Shown piece after piece: positions 3,163-5,600 of a DNA stretch of 5,600 nt (the first letter of the stretch is position 1; every line of letters starts with the position of its first letter). The position numbers and the translations under genes were made by a program. The notes under the pieces were generated by a model, which was not told the origin of the DNA, made no database searches, and saw only the letters and a program-made list of their open reading frames with translations. This DNA comes from Anaerolineales bacterium UBA3071 (GTDB lineage: Bacteria; Chloroflexota; Anaerolineae; UBA3071), in assembly GCA_002366755.1 (NCBI GenBank), contig DFBV01000225.1, positions 1 through 5,600 on the forward strand. The letters are read 5' to 3'.

Positions 3163-5088
3163 ATGAACACATGTCGTTTCTTTCACCTGCTCAGTATCGT
3201 GAGCATCGCCTCTCTCCTACTGGCTCCTGCCAGCGTGCTGGCGCAGGGGGCAGGCCTGCCTGTGCGTCTGCCTGTGCAACCGCGCGACAGGCAGGTACGC
3301 ACGCAGACAGGCCTGCCTGTGCGTGTACGCACGCAGACAGGCGGAGACAAGTGGTGGGATAAGCCAGCGTCGTATCGCCCCCCCGCGCCCCCGCCCGCCG
3401 TGGGGGAGTGGGAGACAGGCGGACGACAGCAGTTGCCCCCTGGCCCTCAAGCCGGCACGGTTCTCCCAGGTCAGCGCAATGGAGCGCCCCAGGCCTCGGG
3501 TGCAGGTGACAGTGGGGCGAGTCGCCCCGATGCGGCCGCGCAGCCAGGCAGTGCTGTGCTTGGTGCAGATGAACCTTTGGCGCAGGCCATGGGCGAGGAA
3601 GCGCCACCACCCGACACCATGGATCCCGGCGAGTACCTCAGCTTCATTTGGCACGAGATGACCGGCGAGTGGTTGGAGTTCGAGGTCCTTACTGTGGGCG
3701 AGACCACCGGACCCACCGGCGACCCGACCCGCTACTGGGTCGTGCAGGACAGCAACGGCAACCTGCACATGATCTACGTCGGCGACTACAACGCTCTCTT
3801 CACCGAGAATGCGGACACTGCTGAGGGCGTGGTTCTGGACGACATGTGGGGCAGCATCGGCAACAGCATCAATGGCTACTGGTGCATGCTGACCGGCCTA
3901 TGCGGCGATGAGCCCCCCGACTGGCCCAACTGGGTCTGGATGCCTTATGTGGACCCACCCGACATCATCCCAGACATCCCAATCTCTGGTGATGGTATTG
4001 GTGGCCCTGGCGACGACGACGATGACGGCGCTACACCTGAGCCTACCAGAGAGGATGGCACGCCTGAGCCCACCAGGGAAGATGGCACGCCCACCACGCC
4101 GCCGCCGAGCACTCCGCCCGCAACACCGCCGAGCACACCGCCCACAACACCGCCGCCGCCAGGTACGCTGACGCCACCGCCACCGAGCACACCGCCCGTA
4201 ACACCGCCACCGCCGGAGACTCCTCCGCCTGACCCGCCGGGGCCTCCCGATCCACCGGGGCCTCCCGATCCACCGGGACCTCCCGATCCGCCAGTACCTC
4301 CCGATCCACCGGTACCCCCCGAGCCGCCAGGACCTCCTCCTGGTCCTCCCGTGGGCCCAAGACCACCCACCGGCCCGCCGTTCATGGAGATCGATTTCGG
4401 CGACGAGGTGCGCAACGCTGTGGTCATCCATCAGGATCCTGAGGATCGAGGAGCCGATGTCTATCTGACCGTCCGCGTCCCACCGGTGGTCTACACCTAC
4501 GAGCTAGAGCAGAATGAGGAGAAGTGTATCCACTCGGCCACCCCGCCTGCGGATTGGGACGGCTGCGACTACGATGTGGACGGCGATGGTTCGGCAGACC
4601 ACCCCGGCGACCCTAACTGGAACGAGGGGACCAGCACCGTTTGGGTGATCCGCTACCAGGCAGTCCCTGACCCCCTGGTCCTAATGCCGGCGTTCGAGTG
4701 GGAATTCAAGGCCATTCTCAACAGCGAGAGCCGGGCCTGGATCATGGGCGAGCTGCGCACGCACTATCCCAACGCCTACATCGTCCAGCCGGAGTGGGAC
4801 CTGACGCAGACGCAATACTTTGCCATCACCGACAACTACATCGACGCTGACGAACACGCCGTCGTGCAGATGGAGACCACCTACGTGCCCTTCGTCGACC
4901 CAGGCGTCTACGATGTGGTAGCTCTCTTCCGCACCACGGGCACGCGCTTCGTGTGCCCCGGCACCTGCCGCAACGTGCGGGCTAACGTCGGCGGACAGAT
5001 CATTTGGGTCAATCGCACGCTGCCTCGGGAACTGGAAGCGCATCGAGACCTCAAGGTGTGGATGCACGATGCGCGCTTAGTCGAATAG
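3163..5088 (+). CDS. Large secreted proline-rich protein with a calcium-loop-like motif
   Basis: This 641-aa protein starts with a classic signal peptide; likely cleavage is after VLA at residue 27. The mature N-terminus has repeated GLPVR and VRTQTG units (31-60) and a disordered Pro/Gly/Gln-rich stretch to about 155. A compact, Trp-rich segment (about 165-275) contains C241 and C247. Next come five Asp (284-288), two TPEPTREDG repeats and a Pro/Thr linker (about 309-405) ending in six DPPxPP-type units. The C-terminal 235 residues look like a beta-rich domain. It contains D471-V-D-G-D-G-S-A-D479, the DxDxDGxxD calcium loop of dockerin or thrombospondin type-3 repeats, and cysteine pairs C455/C468 and C598/C602. 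No enzymatic motif or anchor is visible. It is probably a surface or extracellular structural or adhesive protein. I do not recognise the family. It lies between two membrane-protein genes. Confidence 0.88.
   Translation: MNTCRFFHLLSIVSIASLLLAPASVLAQGAGLPVRLPVQPRDRQVRTQTGLPVRVRTQTGGDKWWDKPASYRPPAPPPAVGEWETGGRQQLPPGPQAGTVLPGQRNGAPQASGAGDSGASRPDAAAQPGSAVLGADEPLAQAMGEEAPPPDTMDPGEYLSFIWHEMTGEWLEFEVLTVGETTGPTGDPTRYWVVQDSNGNLHMIYVGDYNALFTENADTAEGVVLDDMWGSIGNSINGYWCMLTGLCGDEPPDWPNWVWMPYVDPPDIIPDIPISGDGIGGPGDDDDDGATPEPTREDGTPEPTREDGTPTTPPPSTPPATPPSTPPTTPPPPGTLTPPPPSTPPVTPPPPETPPPDPPGPPDPPGPPDPPGPPDPPVPPDPPVPPEPPGPPPGPPVGPRPPTGPPFMEIDFGDEVRNAVVIHQDPEDRGADVYLTVRVPPVVYTYELEQNEEKCIHSATPPADWDGCDYDVDGDGSADHPGDPNWNEGTSTVWVIRYQAVPDPLVLMPAFEWEFKAILNSESRAWIMGELRTHYPNAYIVQPEWDLTQTQYFAITDNYIDADEHAVVQMETTYVPFVDPGVYDVVALFRTTGTRFVCPGTCRNVRANVGGQIIWVNRTLPRELEAHRDLKVWMHDARLVE
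3253..3342 (+). repeat. Short interleaved direct repeats in the start of the mature secreted protein
   Basis: GGCCTGCCTGTGCGT occurs at 3253-3267 and 3310-3324. GTACGCACGCAGACAGGC occurs at 3295-3312 and 3325-3342, a 30-base period. They encode GLPVR and VRTQTG twice. The junction TGCGT-GT-ACGCA (3320-3331) is also a palindrome. Exact identity at the DNA level, third positions included, suggests recent slippage or duplication. Confidence 0.8.
4033..4086 (+). repeat. Two 27-base units encoding TPEPTREDG
   Basis: The units at 4033-4059 and 4060-4086 encode the same nine residues with several silent differences, so the protein sequence has been kept while the DNA diverged. They form the start of the linker between the two domains of the secreted protein. 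Confidence 0.85.
4231..4338 (+). repeat. Six 18-base units encoding DPPxPP
   Basis: Six consecutive units read DPPGPP three times, DPPVPP twice and EPPGPP once (residues 357-392). They form a stiff, extended polyproline-like spacer. Such tracts vary easily in copy number by slippage. Confidence 0.9.
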
Positions 5089-5094
5089 TCGACC

Positions 5095-5600
5095 GTGGAC
5101 ATCATAAACGCCATCGGGCAAGGGCTCCTGGATAGCACCATCTGGATGATCAATGGTCTTCTGTTGATCGCCTACTTCCTGATCGGCCAGTTGCCCTTGC
5201 TGCTCTCTCTGCTCTGTGCCGCCGCCATCGCCTTCGTGTTCGACCCGCAGGCAATCAAGCGGACGCAGTTCATGCCAGGACGCAGCTTGCGTCCCAGTCC
5301 TGAGAGAGCGCCAGTGCTGCGACAGCACCAGGTACTGACAGGCGTGACTGCGGGGTTATGGATCGTCGCCTCGTTGTTGTTCCCCAGCCCGGTACCCTGG
5401 TTGGGCATGGCCATGTGGCTGCTGGCCATCGTCGGCCTGCTGTTCCTGCCGGCGCAGGATGTACAACTCCTCTGGCGCAACAAGACCCTTATCATCATCT
5501 ACTCGCTGGCGCTCATCATCTTCCGGGGCTACCTGACCTTACTGGGTCGTGCCTCACCTCAGGCGTGGGCGGCAGTGATGGGCAGTTCTGCCGATGCGCA
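5095..5600 (+). CDS. Polytopic membrane protein, 3' end beyond the window
   Basis: The frame opened by GTG 5095 has no stop to the window end and gives 168 residues. It is strongly hydrophobic, with likely membrane segments at about 15-31, 33-50, 80-97, 101-120 and 131-148. Between the second and third lies a basic, Pro/Arg-rich loop (51-79: IKRTQFMPGRSLRPSPER) that would be cytoplasmic by the positive-inside rule. GTG 5095 lies 6 bases after the stop of the secreted-protein gene, which fits translational coupling; no good Shine-Dalgarno sequence is seen. ATG 5146 in the same frame is an alternative but would cut into the first membrane segment. I do not recognise the family. The operon position suggests it works with the secreted and the single-pass proteins, perhaps as a membrane channel or platform. 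Confidence 0.8.
   Translation, partial: MDIINAIGQGLLDSTIWMINGLLLIAYFLIGQLPLLLSLLCAAAIAFVFDPQAIKRTQFMPGRSLRPSPERAPVLRQHQVLTGVTAGLWIVASLLFPSPVPWLGMAMWLLAIVGLLFLPAQDVQLLWRNKTLIIIYSLALIIFRGYLTLLGRASPQAWAAVMGSSADA

Noticed and set aside
3945..4431. Gly/Ser-rich and Arg-rich minus-strand frames opposite the proline linker
   Set aside because: They are the complement of CCN-rich proline codons, read as GGN glycine or CGN arginine repeats; no start signals support them.

Overview
The window is high-GC DNA, almost certainly bacterial, and every supported gene reads on the + strand. The mix suggests a Chloroflexota-like organism: a LysM plus CAP-domain exported protein, a secreted protein with a very long Pro/Thr linker and TPEPTREDG-type repeats, and a RecD2-type helicase. 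This taxonomic guess is inference; no rRNA or other marker gene is present.

Left part (1-2043). The 3' end of a RecD2-like superfamily 1 helicase ends at 640. A 172-base gap follows and holds a perfect 12-bp inverted repeat (748-759 / 781-792) just ahead of a gene for a small protein with a C-terminal excisionase/MerR-like helix-turn-helix (813-1292). A short spacer with a 6-bp hairpin and a strong Shine-Dalgarno sequence leads into a LysM-CAP exported protein or lipoprotein (1345-2043).

Middle (2044-2536). This is 493 bases without a convincing gene, but dense in signals. Two diverged copies of a sigma-70-like promoter (TTGCGC-17-TATGCT and TTGCGC-17-TATACT) lie 51 bases apart. Downstream is a roughly 320-base leader with two homologous structured RNA elements exactly 110 bases apart. 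Each has three nested stems and ends in a T-run, and three base pairs differ between the copies in a compensatory way. A third, degenerate element lies upstream, and several pairings are mutually exclusive. This looks like a tandem terminator-type attenuator or riboswitch-like leader. I do not recognise it as a known class, and it is the most interesting object in the window.

Right part (2537-5600). The leader feeds a probable operon for envelope proteins. It holds a 172-aa single-pass membrane protein with an outside alpha/beta domain, a 641-aa secreted protein with a proline-rich linker and a calcium-loop-like motif, and a polytopic membrane protein that starts 6 bases later and runs off the window. 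Together they suggest an envelope-spanning or surface apparatus. A link to type IV secretion (a VirB8-like fold for the first protein) is only a hypothesis.
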